DNA of 64,000 nt from assembly GCF_001625305.1 (NCBI RefSeq), contig NW_017803824.1, positions 506,189-570,188 on the forward strand. Reading direction: 5' to 3'. The position numbers and the translations under genes are program-made. This DNA comes from Branchiostoma belcheri. Taxonomy: Eukaryota > Chordata > Leptocardii > Amphioxiformes > Branchiostomatidae. Positions 1-10,780 of the stretch are shown here, one piece after another. The notes under the pieces are model-generated. The model was not told the DNA's origin. It ran no database searches and saw only the letters and a list, made by a program, of their open reading frames with translations. Within the stretch, counting starts at the first letter, position 1. Each line of letters starts with the position of its first letter.

Positions 1-109
1 GTAATAGGACACCAAAGAGAGCAAAAGCAACGCGTTTTACTTCTGCTATGTGTGACGTCGGCGCTGGGTCAAAGTTCGTCGGAAGTCGGTACCGCCCACC
101 GTCACGGTT

Positions 110-220
110 TAGCCGGGTTACCAAACCTATTTTGGCTCCCGAGTCCTACATACAAATGACATACTCATTGCGGAGAGGATGTAGGACTCGGAAGCTAAAA
201 TAGGTTTGGTAACCAGGCTA
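110..220. mobile_element. Foldback element, TAGCC(T)GGTTACC tips
   Basis: The two ends are near-perfect inverted repeats (tagccgggttaccaaacc and its complement), with a second inverted block around gagtcctacat. Two further copies are at 46005-46110 and 46876-46979. It lies in the alpha intron upstream of exon A and has no coding capacity. Confidence 0.8.
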
Positions 221-231
221 GTTCCAGTTGA

Positions 232-520
232 GAGAATGTTTCTTAGGTCGTGTAAAATGCAGTGTGAATATGCAATGTTCCTGGGTGCTGCCGCATGGCT
301 GCACCACCTGCCGCGCTACTAGGCCCCGTTAAGTCTACTTATTATTGTTTTAACTGTCATGCATATACAGGATCACTGTTTTGTATTTTTATACACATTG
401 TCTATTTATTTGTCGGCATGGTGGCCTTGAAAAGGTGTACTTAGGTCCACCTGTTCCATCATGCCTTCCATGTACATGTGGTGAATTGTAATAAATAAAT
501 AAATAAATAATTAAAAAAAA
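232..520 (+). repeat. Possible retroelement 3' end with (AAAT)n tail
   Basis: An AT-rich stretch ends in five AAAT/AATA units followed by an A-run, as many non-LTR 3' ends do. No coding sequence is visible. The call rests on the tail alone. Confidence 0.35.
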
Positions 521-551
521 TATTATCTCACCGGCTTCTGTTTGGTTCCAG

Positions 552-696
552 GATAGAGAACGTGACCATGCTGTTCTCGGATATCGTGGGCTTCACGGCG
601 ATCTGCTCCTCCTGCACGCCCATGCAGGTCATCAACATGCTCAACGACTTGTACACGAGGTTCGACATCCACTGCGGGGCTCTGGATGTGTATAAG
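552..696 (+). CDS. GUCY1A1: sGC alpha exon A (first catalytic metal Asp)
   Basis: The acceptor AG is at 550-551 and the donor gtaagg at 697. The exon opens with one base of a split codon and then reads [14 protein letters not shown]...LDVYK. The Asp of FSDIVG is the first metal ligand. The ORF continuing past 696 is intron read-through. Confidence 0.93.
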
Positions 697-3600
697 GTAA
701 GGTCTTGTTTTTACACCATGGACTTCTTTTGTCATTTAGCCTGTGTACACTCGAGGACGCTATCCGGCAGGGCGAAACCGGTCTTGACAGGCTGAAGAAG
801 AGTTCTAAAAGGAAACTACCGGTGGCACAAGTGGGTAGAGTGCTCGCCTTGCATTCGGTACGTTGTGAGTTCGGCCCCCGGTCGAGTCATACCAAAGACT
901 TTAAAAATGGTAGCTACTGCTTTCTCTGATGAGCACTCAGCATTTGGAGAAAGAATATATATGGGAGTTAAACACACGCCCCCTGCTGTAGTGATTGCAC
1001 TGTAAATTTAGTTGTGTGTGGCCCAGGGCTACTGATACAGAGATGGGCGCCGACCTATGCGTTACCTGATGCGGGAAGGAACTTAAACAAAACGAAAACT
1101 ATACGCGACTATAGATGTCTTACTGATACTGTGGTATGAAAGATGTCGGTTGACTTGGGGAATGGATCCACTTTACATGGTAAAACAAACGGCGTATGGC
1201 AGTTTCAAACTTTTACCTCACCCACGCGCACAAAGACTCATCAAGGCACCACCCGTTGGGGTTACAAACTTTTTTATCATTAAGCTTAAACGCCTTCAGC
1301 ACACAGCGATATCGTTCACAACCGTGGATGGTCGTTCGTCTTCTGTCGTTATAACTGCATTTGGAACAATGGTGCCATTCCTTACCTTTCAAGCGAAGAA
1401 TAACAATTGCATTACTCACTTCTAGGTCTGCTGTTCTGCATGTTAATGTAGACTCGTCACAGACCTACTTTCCTGTTATGTGCTTGGCCTTGTTGGGGGC
1501 TCAATCTGGAAATGTAAATAAATAGACGTAAATTTTAATTCTTATCTCTAACACCAAAGAATGAGAGTTTGGACTGTACAGCAAGTCTTTTTCAAGAAAT
1601 CCATCCATCCCTCAATGGAGACGGGACGCTATAGACTACCTGTCACGTCTTATTCATTTTTTTAACAAATTTAATGTCAGTCATAGAGGGTAATTTATTC
1701 ATTCATTCAATAAGACTTTTGCTGTAGAGTGAAAACTGTGGGAGAATCTAATGTTTTGCTAGAACTTACAGAAGAAATGTTTTCTTTTGATTGAAACACC
1801 AAACTGAAACATCCCCTCCACACACAAGTGGGTGTGGCGTCGGTGGCTCAACGGTTAGAGCGTTGGACTCGGAACCAATAGGTCCCGGGTTCGATACTCA
1901 CCATGACCCGACATTGTGCCCTTTGGAAAGGCACTTTACACGACTTCCCCACCTATATGGTGCATGGAGTGACAATGCCCACCAAGCTTCTTAGGCTAAT
2001 CTGTCTGTGTGCCAAAACCACACTACGGATTTGGTGCGCCAATGTGTCAACATCAGCATATTTGCCACCGAGAGCTGTTAATTTTTTTTTATCACCCCAG
2101 GTAGAGACGATTGGAGACGCCTACTGCGTGGCGTGCGGGCTGCACAAGACCTCTCTCACGCACGCGCAGAGGAACGCGTTCATGGCTATTAAGATGATGG
2201 AGTCTGCGGAACAGGTGTGCTCACCTGACGGCACGCCCATCAGGGTGAGGGACACGTACACATACGCGATGATGTGGTATCATTTATCATGTTTGCCGAA
2301 TGAAAACATATTGTTTTTGCTCAGTTTCTTCTTCTCCAAATAGTGACCTCTGACCTAGTCAATGACCTGAACCAGACCGTCTCTCACCATGGTAACTGGT
2401 GTTGGGTTACATCATGTTGCAATTTTATAGTAGGAGGGATTTAGGTTCCTGTTTGACCATATATGTGAATGGCTGACATCACATCTTCGTTCTACAGACA
2501 TCAACTTTGTAACTCACCTTTGTCACATATGTCAGAGTAGAGACTCCGATATGTTAGAAACGGCAATTCTACCAGTAGAGATCCGAGTGTTAGCCTAAGG
2601 GTAGTTTCCCATTTAAAAATCCTAAATTTCACCGCAATCTGTTTATCTAAAGTGACATGAATCAAAGTTGAAACGTTCTGACTGTCTTTTAAAGGAATAG
2701 CTTCAAATTGGCAGATCGCAATCTCCACCCTGACATATACACTGAATACAACCACGGACGCCCGGGGATCCATGTATTCATATTAAACTTTGTTACGGGG
2801 GAAATTACGGGGTAATCTGCCTTTATTAGGATCGATAAACCCCGGGGCAAAGCAAAAACCGGTGTAACGATGTATTATAGATGCTTTGGACAGCTGAGAA
2901 AACGAGTAGCTGCCAGCCTGGGGTTACGTAGATGCAGTTATTGTGACCGGCGTGGGACCTCATGGACTCGCCAAAAATACTTTTAGTAGCCAATTTCATA
3001 GCCATAAAATTACTAAAATATATATCTGTATGGATTTTGGCAAATGATAAGACAATGCTTAAAAACAGTGAGAGAATGTAATTTTGGGACGTTTGAAAGA
3101 AAAACAAACACGATTTCTATATTTGCTATAGTAACATCTTTTGTATCATTTTCCTTTGCGAAGAATGTTATTTCTGATATTTGAATAGACCATTATATAA
3201 AAGGTGAAACATCTCTATTTGCCCTCCAAGACAACACAATTAGCAGGGTCAAACACACACAATAACTGCACACAAGCATCAAATACTTGTCTCTTTTTTC
3301 GTCCATTGAACATAGTACAGGGCATATATAAATCAAGCTTTCAAGCATAAGACATGTTCTTGCCGTCCACAGATGAGAATAGGCCTGCACACCGGTACAG
3401 TTCTAGCCGGGACGGTCGGACAGAAGATGCCTCGGTACTGTCTGTTCGGGAACAACGTCGCTCTGGCCAACAAGTTCGAGTCCACCAGTGTACCGCTAAA
3501 GATTAACGTCAGTCCCACTACATACAGGTGCGTCTGAAATGTTTAATGTTTACCCTTTAGCCATAGCTATAGTTTTAGACAAATACCTTTCATTATGTAG

Positions 3601-4899
3601 ATTTTAGTTATCGTATAATCTGTACCAATGTTCTTGTATGTTTGTAATTTGCAATTAGCCTCCAGGCATGAACTTGCAATAAACTTCTCTCATTGTTATG
3701 ACCGAAAACCAATACTGCATGAAATCCAACATTTAAGCATACATTAAAGTATGCGCAAAAGCTCCGTTTTTCTGCAGTTGGGACCTTTACACATGCCTTA
3801 TATATCGGATTTCAGACAGTGCAACCGTACCTTACTCCGTTTGCAAGCCCTATAGTTTTCACTAACTCTAATCCTTTAGCCCCACTAGTGCCACTACCTA
3901 CAGGTTCGTTTGAAATATTTATAGTTTCATTTCGCAGACGTAATATATGTTGTAAGGGGAACCAGAAAGCCTGAAGGCTTATACATCGACATTTCTCTGT
4001 AGAGCTGAACATTTGCCAAGAGATATCGAGTTCCTCTGGTTGAAATATCTCATGTTAACATCGCTCAAAATGTCGTTACACCTGATAACGTTCCAGGAGA
4101 TATGAACGCTAACGGGTGCAATAGTCAAGTTTAGAGATAATGGCGACCGCCAGTTGAACCTGACTTTTTGAACAGCGTTGCTGTGCAAAGAAAGCAGATT
4201 TCATACATACAGACAAATTAATGCAAAAACATCATCTCAGAACTAGATGCTTGGCTCGATTTACACACTCCAAAATTTTCTGTAAACCTAGAGTTGTCTC
4301 CCTCATCCCTACAGTTTAAATGAATTCTTTCTATTTTAACGAGGTTATTATTTTTCTTGGGTTGTGCTTTTTTTCTCATTACGATTATAAAAATCACTGG
4401 TATGATTTTTGTTATCGCCACGTGATCAACACGTAACCACTACGCGATCAACACGTGATTGCCACGTGATCGTCACGTGATCGTCACGTGATGAATACGT
4501 GATTGCCACGTGATCGTCAAATGATCCCAGGAAATCTGTAGTTCAAGTTATTTAACTTGAGTGCATCTGGCCCGTGTAGGGCGTGAATATGCAATAAAGT
4601 TCATTGTCATTGCTATTGTCATTGTCATTATAAATAAGCAGAATTTTTTTCTTCTTTTCTTCTCCAGTTACCTAATCAAGTCCAAAGGTTTCCACTTCAC
4701 CCCGCGGTCACGTGAGGAGCTGCCGGAAGGTTTCCCCTCGGACGTTCCCGGAATCTGCCACTTCCTGGAGAAGTATGACGTACAGCCTGGTGATGACGTC
4801 ATAGAGGACCTGCAGGAACCCAACCTGTACATGCGCAGCGAGACGACGCGGCGAACGACCGAGGTCACCATCCAAGTGGGGGCAGAATCTCGGTCATAA
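552..4899 (+). CDS. GUCY1A1: Soluble guanylate cyclase alpha subunit, C-terminal catalytic region (5' part off window)
   Basis: Four exons (552-696, 2101-2244, 3373-3527, 4668-4899) join in frame across GT-AG introns to give the last 224 residues of an sGC alpha subunit. The enzyme is a cytosolic heterodimer with the beta subunit and converts GTP to cGMP when NO binds beta heme. Visible motifs are LFSDIVGF and VETIGDAYC, whose Asp residues are the two metal ligands that mark the alpha partner, then [10 protein letters not shown] and the alpha-type tail [10 protein letters not shown]...[10 protein letters not shown]. The N-terminal regulatory, PAS-like and coiled-coil regions must lie left of the window. 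The beta partner follows on the same strand about 14 kb downstream. The tail resembles vertebrate alpha1 more than alpha2, but a single pre-vertebrate alpha gene is the likelier orthology, so the symbol is by similarity only. Confidence 0.93.
821..1090 (+). mobile_element. tRNA-derived SINE
   Basis: The 5' end looks like a tRNA: an A-box-like segment (cacaagtgggtagagtgc), then a degenerate B box (gagttcggccccc), followed by a non-tRNA body with the motif cataccaaagactttaaaa. Imperfect direct repeats (aaaaggaaact / aaaacgaaaact) flank it. It interrupts another repeat, whose uninterrupted relative is at 11408-11475. Confidence 0.65.
1833..1975 (+). mobile_element. tRNA-derived SINE with Deu-like core
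   Basis: A-box (tggctcaacggttagag) and B-box (gggttcgatactc) segments about 40 bases apart are followed by a body with ccctttggaaaggcacttta, which resembles the conserved core of Deu/Meta-type SINEs. Related copies are at 11943-12130 and 20795-20985 on the minus strand. Confidence 0.65.
2101..2244 (+). CDS. GUCY1A1: sGC alpha exon B (second catalytic metal Asp)
   Basis: A T-rich tract and ccccag precede the exon, and gtgagg follows. It is 144 nt, phase 0 at both ends, and reads [16 protein letters not shown]...PDGTPIR. The Asp in TIGDAY is the second metal ligand. Its length equals the matching beta exon. Confidence 0.94.
2300..2470 (+). repeat. Dispersed repeat G (accatggtaactggtg family)
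   Basis: It shares cttcttctccaaa, the ...atgacctg... block and accatggtaactggtgttg with copies at 10600-10780 (minus), 25840-26120 and 29165-29430. Three of the four copies sit in sGC introns just after an exon. Confidence 0.6.
3373..3527 (+). CDS. GUCY1A1: sGC alpha exon C (nucleotide-binding segment)
   Basis: The acceptor is ccacag and the donor gtgcgt. The 155-nt exon reads [13 protein letters not shown]...[10 protein letters not shown]...KINVSPTTY and ends in phase 2; the split codon becomes Ser with the next exon. It matches the beta exon in length and phase. Confidence 0.94.
3735..3905 (+). repeat. Dispersed repeat (cagacagtgcaaccgt family)
   Basis: Shared blocks (ttaagcatac, ctgcagtt, gcatgcctta, ttcagacagtgcaaccgt, aatcctttagcc) recur at 5640-5850 and 10250-10380. 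It lies in the alpha intron after exon C. Its right end includes a copy of the exon C donor region. Confidence 0.5.
4419..4528 (+). repeat. Ten-unit 11-bp minisatellite of CACGTG E-boxes
   Basis: Ten consecutive 11-bp units of the form cacgtgatcgt are present. Six carry a perfect palindromic CACGTG and four are mutated. It sits in the last alpha intron, about 140 bp before exon D. CACGTG is the general bHLH/E-box site, but any regulatory role is only a possibility. Confidence 0.85.
4560..4632 (+). repeat. Dispersed repeat fragment (gaatatgcaataaagttcatt)
   Basis: The block tagggcgtgaatatgcaataaagttcatt recurs at 30960-31015 in a beta intron. The embedded aataaa is inside an intron and is not taken as a polyadenylation signal. 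Confidence 0.5.
4668..4899 (+). CDS. GUCY1A1: sGC alpha exon D (C-terminal tail and stop)
   Basis: The acceptor ttctccag is followed by [19 protein letters not shown] and [15 protein letters not shown], typical of alpha C-termini, then an acidic and Arg-rich tail ending at TAA 4897-4899. The in-frame stretch upstream from 4561 is intron. The last ~40 residues have no family motif. Confidence 0.93.
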
Positions 4900-4932
4900 G
4901 TGTCCAAGAGAACTGTACTTGGCTTTGGCTAA

Positions 4933-5113
4933 TCTCCAAGCAGATCTTTCTAGTGGCTCCAAAGACAGACAAATTGGTCAGACTGTATCCATTGGCCGGA
5001 CACTTGCCATTCGCCACCCATTGGGGTGTAACTGGTAACTCTCTGGTAATAGGAGACAGTCTTACCAATTTGACACTGTCTTTGCAGCCAGCAAAAAGAT
5101 ATTCTTGGAGATT
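4933..5113. mobile_element. Foldback element in the alpha 3' flank
   Basis: taatctccaagcagatcttt at the left pairs with aaaagatattcttggagatta at the right, and inner blocks (caaattgg / ccaatttg) also pair. Related sequence is at 47345-47470 and 55260-55400. It lies 33 bp after the alpha stop codon, so it is probably part of the 3' UTR. Confidence 0.65.
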
Positions 5114-6340
5114 AGGCTTTCTGAGCCGACTTAATTAAGAAATGTTCGCGTAGTAGATCAGGTATTAGCACGCCAGGTGTGCCATATCGTGATGCACTAG
5201 CTGCCAATGTACAAATCATCGTCTGCGCGTTCTACAGTACAGGTAAATACAATCACACGGTGTACTAAGGTTTTAGAAGAGAGACAGAGCCATGTAACGC
5301 CATCCTGTATGCATGGTTTATGTGTTAGAGATATCGTTTATTTACTGAAAGTTGGATTGTAACATAAGTGTAATATAAGACACTATATATACATGTACAC
5401 CTTTGCAGTAATAATGTAGCAGAGGAGAACTCGTGATGGTTTGGTTGAGAATGTTAAGAAAAACCTGGAGAAAGGAGTACGATGCATAGTTCACGTTGCC
5501 TTACGTTTGAAGCCCTTTTTAGGCTAGAGAAGTTGCTTTCGGACCCACAGTTCACAGTATACACCATTACTTTTACTTTTTTTCTGAAGTCTTTGAATGG
5601 CAAGGACATAGAGTCGGTTCGGCGCTTTCTTCTACCGAAAACCGACAGTACATGAAATATTTGAGGATACCTTAAAGCATTCGTAAAGGTTGTTTTTAAG
5701 TCTACGTATCATAATTACGCATGCTTTAAATATTGGACTTCAGACAGTGCAACCGTGCGTTGTTCCCTTTACTCGCCCCATATGAGTAACTATATCCAAT
5801 CCTTTAGCCAACCGAATGCCGCTACGACCGCTCTAGGCACATTGATATTCGCTCCAAAGGGACAAATGAACCGCCATCCAAACGGAAAACCAAATGAGTT
5901 TTATGTTACAGACCTATCGCCTAATCAGTTCCCGAATCTCTTGAGTACGCACACGTACAGCTTAGAGACTTGAGTAATTAATCCTACGCGGCCTATAAAG
6001 TCGACCATGCATGTATCATGGAGGTTATATACTGCTCTTAAACATGTCAACGCTGATTAGCACACGTCCATTAGTTTGTGTGATAAAAAAATCCCGATGT
6101 TAATCTTTGTTTTATTGTACGACCAAAAACCATTGAAACAACATCGATGAAAAATTGCGTGTCGCAAACGTTTCGTAATGGCTGCTATTCGTACCTTTTG
6201 ATCTTCTGTGTGTTTAAGCAAGCGTAGCTGACGTTAATTCTGTGCGGCGTGGATTCTGAAGGTACGCCGGCCATTTTAAGATGCGTGTCATGCGTGGTTA
6301 CGCAAGCACTGAATCAATCGCTTAAGCCCCCGTCACACAT
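5114..6340. other. Alpha 3' flank, no gene recognised
   Basis: AT-rich sequence continuing the alpha 3' flank. A copy of the cagacagtgcaaccgt repeat is at 5640-5850. No consensus AATAAA was found just after the stop codon, so the transcript end is unplaced. Open frames here show no recognisable motif. Confidence 0.4.
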
Positions 6341-6600
6341 TCGGAACCTTCCCCCGAACACCAGCCGACCAAGGTTGGCTGAAATTTGTGCGCAGTCTGA
6401 CCAGATTTAGGTCACGCCTACCTTTCTGCTCGAATCGAATTGAGTTAAATTTGGGTCAAATTTGACTGCTAACCATGCCCCGAACTACTCCCGAACACCA
6501 GCCAACCAAGGTCGAAACTGCCTGAAACAGTAGCCGACCGCCGAACACCAGCCAACCAAGCTTGCTCCAGATCTTCTCCTAACCATGGCTGGGGAGACTT
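6326..6600. repeat. ccgaacaccagcc direct-repeat element
   Basis: The motif ccgaacaccagccNaccaag occurs three times (near 6355, 6492 and 6541). The left boundary agcccccgtcacaca resembles a transposon tip. The right end is not defined. Confidence 0.4.
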
Positions 6601-6828
6601 CGGCAGTGTTCAGGAGGCCATGTTTGTCTATGTGGCTAGCCGGCTCTAAGCGGCTACAACAGGGCTTGGTCATGCAGTCACATGGACTCTTTTGTAACAT
6701 GCTTTTTTAGCACAACATAGTCCTTCACATCTCTCTCCAGAGCGAATATACACTAATGACCTTGTGTCAGCGATGTGGTGACCTCTCCGACCTCCAGTCC
6801 CCCTTGTACCGACTAATTTACCGGGTTT

Positions 6829-6910
6829 TGTTCGGCCTGTATAACCTCCTTGGTCTGGCCGCGCTGATTTGATTATATGGAAGACATCCGCTCGCGCATC
6901 AATTTTCATT
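6829..6910. repeat. Partial copy of the gatttgattatatgga foldback element
   Basis: gatttgattatatggaagacatccgc is one arm of the complete foldback element at 24373-24776. Only one arm is visible here. Confidence 0.5.
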
Positions 6911-7179
6911 CAAAAATAAAAAGGTTTGCGACCACACTATTTCTTTACACCCAGTTCACACTAAGAAAATTGAATCTGTTTGAACATCAAATCGTTTCAG
7001 AAATGATCTATTTGGACTGACAAATGACAGAGGTTGAAAGGAAAAGAAAACGAAGATGCCAGAAGAAGGAAAGCAGGGCTCAAATTACCACATGCTTGTC
7101 ACCACCAAGTCTTCCAAATTAAAAGAGATGAAAGAACACAAATAGGGAATGTATTGTTTGGTATACCTTGCTCTGTATC

Positions 7180-7226
7180 TGTGTGTGGCTGGTGTTCAGC
7201 ACCAAGGACAGGTATATGTGTGTGCT
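7180..7226 (+). repeat. Single monomer of the 43-bp minisatellite
   Basis: gtgtgtggctggtgttcagc and accaaggacaggtatatgtg match the 43-bp unit tandemly repeated at 31020-31745 in a beta intron, 24 kb away. It is a lone copy in the alpha-beta spacer. Confidence 0.75.
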
Positions 7227-8390
7227 TGATGCCGAACCATAGATTGTACGGCATGCCATATTCTGTGTGCTCAGTCACTTGTTAAACCTTCCTGACCACT
7301 TAGATAAATTTAAATTGATTTATTTGCCCAACTTTTTGCACGATCAGTGTTAAGCTGCTCACTGGATGCCACCCATACAGTCAAACCAATATGGCCTAAT
7401 TGGGGCCAAGGTGCGAACCATGTGCGAACCAAGTCATGCTAATCATTCAACTTTGCTCTGCTCTGTTTCTCAACACGAAATTGGATCCACATAAAAGAGA
7501 TATATGTAGCCAGTAAAGCGGGTATGGTGATTTAAAGCTCCTTGCATTGGGTGAAGTGACAACCATATGCATGGATAGACCAAGGAGGTTTCAATACTAG
7601 TATGTTGTCACGCTATACTCTGACAAAACCGCGGTTCTTTGCAGCGAATTCACGTTTGCCAATGCAAAGTTGACTCCCCCCTTATCTTCATAACAAAATA
7701 GCGCTTACTGCATTCATAGTATTTTTTTCAAGGAGCCCCCCTCCCCCAAAGACTCACATCCGGATCCTTATCGAATAGCATGCTGGGACACTGCACTATA
7801 TTGTGACCGTTCTAGTCCATAGGGTCGGTATTTCACTTGCCAACACCTTTATATCATTCACAACGAGTGAAATATCTCTGGCTAAGACCTCCAAAATTAA
7901 AGAGAGATTGGTGAACTAATAATCTTTGTCGTGAAAACGCTGCAACGTTCTAGCAAGCGACAGTCAGCTACAATGCCAACCCGTGCAACTGTGAACACAG
8001 CTTACTAGTATGCAACATCGAAGTTTCAAATTTATGAATATCTTTATTGTAGACGCAAGAAGCTCTTCTGCAGATAGTTGATTCGTTTTTATATTCGTAG
8101 ACGATATTGTGACATGGAATTTAAGAGGTGTAAACTTGAAAGTAGTATGTATAGAAGTTAGCACTCATTGTATAAATTGTATTCTATCACAAAAATGGTA
8201 GATGACCTGTTTATGATGTATTTTCCTAGGGTTGTGCATAACTGGATTTCTAGAGCACGGGATTTTTTTGCATGACTAATTCTTAAATCATAGTTCCATG
8301 TCAATATTTTTGATCGCAACATTGTGATTGTACTCAGAACTACTGGACAATATTGAATAGCAAAGTTATTTTTCACAACCACTTGTATCA
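7227..8390. other. Spacer, nothing recognised
   Basis: AT-rich sequence with stops in all frames. I see no exon, RNA gene or clear repeat boundary. Confidence 0.3.
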
Positions 8391-8394
8391 CAAG

Positions 8395-8474
8395 AGCCGA
8401 CGTTTCGATGGCCGTCTGTCATCTTCATCAGTGCAATTCTGGCTGGTTCATTGTGCACTGACGCTATGTAGATG
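8395..8474. repeat. Dispersed repeat (gccgacgtttcg...gtctgtca)
   Basis: gagccgacgtttcgatggccgtctgtcatcttc is matched at 34960-35020 (cagccgacgtttcggtgaccgtctgtcacc), and both continue with ...caattctg.... A dispersed, non-coding repeat. Confidence 0.5.
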
Positions 8475-8585
8475 TAGCCTCTACCAGGCTTCGGAAAGAG
8501 TAGAAATCGGCCAAATAGAGAGATAACATGCCAGGGGAGTTTTTCTGCTGGGAGACAATATTCGGGTGTGGCAAAATATTCTCAT
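8475..8585. mobile_element. Left half of a TAGCCTCTACCAGGC foldback element
   Basis: It starts tagcctctaccaggcttcgg and continues with gagtagaaatcggcc and gccaggggag, the left arm of the family seen complete at 39156-39385. The right arm is missing. Confidence 0.75.
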
Positions 8586-9199
8586 CAAAACGTAACGTCG
8601 GTTGTTTGCCAAACAATTGGTTGTGGATAAAGAACTTTGCGATTCAATCATTCACCAGCCTGATGAACTCATTGACGGATAGTGGACAATGTGCAATATA
8701 TAACTAGACAACAGTTCACTTTAGTGTATCGTGCTATATTTCTAACTCATGTTAATGTCCATAATTTATATGCTTCGTTGTAGATCACAATTTCTGTTAT
8801 ATTCTTTGAAACGATAATACAATAATTTGGTAGTCCAGCAGTAAAATAATGAAGCTATTTTGTGCTTTGTAAACAACATCTTTCTTTGCACATTTCAGAA
8901 TATCTACAAATATCCAACGAAAGGTAAATATTGTATCAAAATAGAATCTATACAAGTGTAGAGATTTTGTAGAGATATGTAAAAGTGTAAGAACATATTT
9001 GTCCGTTGGAAAATGTAGATTGTTACTACGCATCTCGCTTGTAGGTGCTTTAAAATGCCTTGAAAAATACGTGTTGGAGTTTCAAAGTGCGTTATGAATA
9101 AAGTCAAATCTATGTATTTCGCACAAATTTGACTCATTGTGTTTTTTCTTAGTTTAAGAATTTTCCCAGATTTACTATTTGACCATTTCTGTGTAAAGA

Positions 9200-9472
9200 T
9201 GGAGTGAGTGGGTGAGTGAGTGAGTGAGTGAGTGAATGAATGCTTGAATGAGTGAGTAAATGAATGCATTAATGAATGAAGGAGTCAGTCATTGAGCAAT
9301 GAATGAGTGAGTGAGTGAGTGAGTGAGTGAGCGAGCGAGTGAGTGAGTGTGAGTGAGTGAGTGAGTGAGTGAGTGAGTGTGAGTGAGTGAGTGAGTGTGA
9401 GTGAGTGAGTGAGTGAGTGAGTGAGTGAGTGAGTGAGTGAGTGAGTGAGTGAGTGAGTGAGTGAGTGAATGC
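9200..9472 (+). repeat. (GAGT)n microsatellite
   Basis: Nearly pure gagt/gtga units with a few gaat, gcga and gtgtga interruptions, interrupted at 9237-9300. Long THSL-type frames on the minus strand are artefacts of the repeat. Confidence 0.97.
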
Positions 9473-10249
9473 TTATTCCCTGTCAACCAAGTGAAACCCA
9501 ACCTCCGCCCACTCACTTCGGAACCCAAACATACAAACCTAGCATGAATTATCGCCACCCAAAACCAAAATATGAGTCTAACATTTTCTGTAGAGCATTC
9601 ACAGATCTGCATGGGTTGTTTTTATGTTGGTATTTTTGTCACGAACATGAAGCTTTTGCCAGGAGCTATACTTATAGTCATTAGCGCCTGTATACGCTGG
9701 TTGTGACGTGTGCCGGTAAATCGTGGTAATGCCACTCTAACTAACATTAGCTTCACACCTACGCAATACAGATGTATGCCTGACGATAACAGCCACTACG
9801 GATATTATACGTTCTACGGGATTTGTCGAAGATCCTTCCATATTTTCTTTATCTCACTTATACAAGTACCAGTCCATATTCTTATTGATTTAAGCGCGTG
9901 CTCTGCATGGAACATTTTGCACAACAATATTTAAATATATATTTGTGTGATTGTACATTATATTATTAGTTCCACTTTTCAGCATGTAGTGCAGTTATCT
10001 CACATTTCTGACTTTTATGGTTGGTAAAACAGCCGACACATTCAAGTTTGTGGTGCCACCACAAACCACCAGAAGGTAAACAAACATGGCTGACTGCTGT
10101 TTTTCAAGCTTTTTAAACACACTCGTAAGGCGTCATATTTTGGCACCTCCACTTCCTGAATGGCATCTATTCATAGGGTTAGGGTTGATTCAATTTACTT
10201 TAAAGAAATGACCAGAAAATTGTCTAATGTTACATAATGCAGCCTTAAG

Positions 10250-10380
10250 TAAGTCTTTAAGCATACCTTAAAATATACGTAAAGACTCCAGTTCTTCTCA
10301 GTCAACTGAAATAACGGGGACTTTACGCATGCTTTTAGGCATGTTTAAATATGGATTTCAGGCAGTGGTGGCTTCAATGC
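10250..10380 (+). repeat. Dispersed repeat (cagacagtgcaaccgt family)
   Basis: Related to 3735-3905 and 5640-5850 through taagcataccttaaaatatacgtaaag, ctttacgcatgct and ggatttcaggcagt. Confidence 0.5.
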
Positions 10381-10599
10381 CAAGCAGTACAGACTAGTTA
10401 TTAGCTGTTTCCTCACTGTTGTTATTATGCCATTTTGGCTTGATATAATGCAGTTCGCCTAATGGTCCTGTCGCCGTGGAATTTCTAATGGCGCACTGCG
10501 TTTTAATTTGAAGGCCACATCGGTCAATAGTGGAACAAACAGAATGGAAGCTACTGCTCTGTTTATTTTAACTCAAACACATATTCATATATTACTACG

Positions 10600-10780
10600 A
10601 TATATGGTGATCAGCCCTTCCAACTCTGTCCTGCTACTTGCTACATAATGTAACCCAACACCACAGGGTGTCTTCTACAGTACCAGTTGCCATGGTGATA
10701 GCCGTCTCGTCGAGGTCATTGACCTTATGTGTTTGGAGAAGAAGAAGAAGCATCAGAGAAAAGCACTGTGTTTTCTTTCT
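10600..10780 (-). repeat. Dispersed repeat G, minus orientation
   Basis: The reverse complement carries accatggcaactggtactgt, agacaccctgtggtgttggg and cttcttcttctccaaac, matching the copies at 25840 and 29165. Confidence 0.6.

Noticed and set aside
1833-1905. tRNA gene
   Set aside because: A and B boxes are present, but the acceptor stem and anticodon arm do not pair convincingly, and a SINE body follows directly. The same applies at 821, 12050, 14648, 20900 and 30050.
4561-4667. N-terminal extension of alpha exon D, and aataaa at ~4591 as a polyadenylation signal
   Set aside because: The acceptor at 4666-4667 and splice phase place this in the intron; the aataaa is part of a dispersed repeat.
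9200-9472. CRISPR array
   Set aside because: Pure microsatellite in eukaryotic DNA without spacers.
9289-9612. Minus-strand ORF of SLTH repeats
   Set aside because: Translation of the (GAGT)n microsatellite.
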